DNA of 6,476 nucleotides from an uncultured Lysobacteraceae bacterium. Its GTDB lineage: Bacteria; Pseudomonadota; Gammaproteobacteria; Xanthomonadales; Rhodanobacteraceae. The stretch is from contig CAMLLF010000238.1 of NCBI GenBank assembly GCA_946480705.1, forward strand, positions 1-6,476. The letters run 5' to 3'. Positions 5,891 through 6,476 of the stretch are shown here, in pieces. The notes under the pieces were generated by a model that saw only the letters and a program-made list of their open reading frames with translations, did no database searches and was not told the origin of the DNA. How positions within the stretch are numbered: position 1 is the stretch's first letter; each line of letters starts with the position of its first letter. Both the position numbers and the translations under genes were made by a program.

Positions 5891-6476
5891 TCAAAACGCC
5901 CCGAGCGCATGCACCTTCGCGACCAGCGCGCGCTTGTGGTTGTCCTGCAGCGGCTTGTGCCAGTTGACGATGACGTGTTCGTGTTCGGTCTGCACGAAGC
6001 CGGCGGCCAGCGCGACTTCGAGCGCACGCTTGTCGCCGCAGTGGCCGAAGAACGCATCGCAGCAGCCCGCATATTTGCGGAATGCATATTTCAACAGATA
6101 GAACCACAGCCCGCCGGCGGCGCGCAGCGCATCGCGCTGTTCGGGCAGCATCAGCCGCGTCGTGTCGCCGTCGCTGCAGGACCCGCCCGACAGGTACACG
6201 TCGCCGAACGGCATCATGTGCGAGAAGCCGGCCAGGTGCAGCGCGCCGTCGGGCGCGCGATACAGGCCGACGAGATGCCGCGGGATGCTCGGCGGCGGGT
6301 GCCCGAACTTGCGCCGGAACAGATCGGCGACGAGGAAGTAGTCCGCCACCTGCGCGATGGGCGCTTCCTTGTCCTTGTTGAGGGCGACGATGACCTTGCT
6401 GCCCTTCATGCCCGCGAGGTGCTGGATCGCGCCGCTGATGCCGACGGCCACGTAGAGCCGCGGCGCCACGACCTTG
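5891..6476 (-). CDS. Electron transfer flavoprotein alpha subunit C-terminus fused to a GNAT-like domain (5' part beyond window)
   Basis: The frame is open to the right edge and ends at TGA 5891-5893. Visible part one (6317-6476): [19 protein letters not shown], then [18 protein letters not shown] and [12 protein letters not shown]. This matches the conserved FAD-domain signature of EtfA, which with EtfB shuttles electrons from acyl-CoA dehydrogenases to ETF-ubiquinone oxidoreductase. Part two (5891-6316, about 141 residues): instead of the short final helix expected after VADLF, the frame continues [20 protein letters not shown], then [34 protein letters not shown] and [19 protein letters not shown]. 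The last segments resemble the closing strands of a GNAT fold, but I do not recognise the family with certainty. The switch is in frame with no stop or obvious new ATG near it. ADYF replaces the common ADYG. It may be a true fusion or the result of a deletion joining two genes. The EtfA call is firm; the second domain's role is unknown. Confidence 0.8.
   Translation of the reverse strand, partial: KVVAPRLYVAVGISGAIQHLAGMKGSKVIVALNKDKEAPIAQVADYFLVADLFRRKFGHPPPSIPRHLVGLYRAPDGALHLAGFSHMMPFGDVYLSGGSCSDGDTTRLMLPEQRDALRAAGGLWFYLLKYAFRKYAGCCDAFFGHCGDKRALEVALAAGFVQTEHEHVIVNWHKPLQDNHKRALVAKVHALGAF

Noticed and set aside
6467..6469. GTG as start of the EtfA-fusion gene
   Set aside because: The frame continues upstream as K-V-V within the conserved EtfA signature, so the GTG is an internal valine and the true start is beyond the window.

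Overview
High-GC (roughly two-thirds G+C) bacterial chromosomal DNA with strongly GC-biased third codon positions. The gene content suggests a gammaproteobacterium of the Xanthomonadales/Lysobacterales type. It includes a membrane Ser/Thr kinase with an external TPR domain, a glutaryl-CoA dehydrogenase, an electron-transfer flavoprotein alpha chain, and GTAGGTTGGG-type intergenic repeats. This placement is inference from gene types and composition; no rRNA or other marker is present.

Layout, left to right. (1) 1-1934, plus strand: C-terminal part of a serine/threonine protein kinase, cut by the window edge inside its HRDLKPGN catalytic loop, followed by one membrane helix and a long run of 42-residue TPRs. 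(2) 1931-2112: a composite repeat with two inverted hairpin arms, lying between convergent genes. (3) 2115-2720, minus: glutathione S-transferase. (4) 2733-2867: a second composite repeat of the same family. (5) 2862-3404, minus: RimJ/RimL-type GNAT acetyltransferase. (6) 3491-4663, minus: glutaryl-CoA dehydrogenase. (7) 4664-4890: divergent promoter region with two tandem TGGCGCCA palindromes. (8) 4891-5724, plus: polysaccharide deacetylase (NodB-fold) family protein. (9) 5752-5821: a long near-perfect hairpin between convergent genes. (10) 5891 to the right edge, minus: the C-terminal end of EtfA joined in frame to a separate domain of about 141 residues. No gene-free stretch exceeds 300 bases; the longest is the 227-bp divergent region.

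Functional picture. Glutaryl-CoA dehydrogenase passes electrons to electron-transfer flavoprotein, so an EtfA-containing gene about 1.2 kb away on the same strand is a plausible functional link. The gcdH, GNAT and GST genes share a strand with short gaps and could be co-transcribed. The kinase, the acetyltransferase, the transferase and the deacetylase show no clear shared pathway.

The most notable signals are four. First, the composite repeats: their arms supply or abut the stop codons of three genes, and in one of them all six arm-to-arm differences are pair-preserving changes. Second, the EtfA fusion. Third, the exact 126-nt phase of the kinase TPR array. Fourth, the tandem palindromes in the divergent promoter region. 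I did not find a recognisable multi-gene defence, secretion or mobile system.
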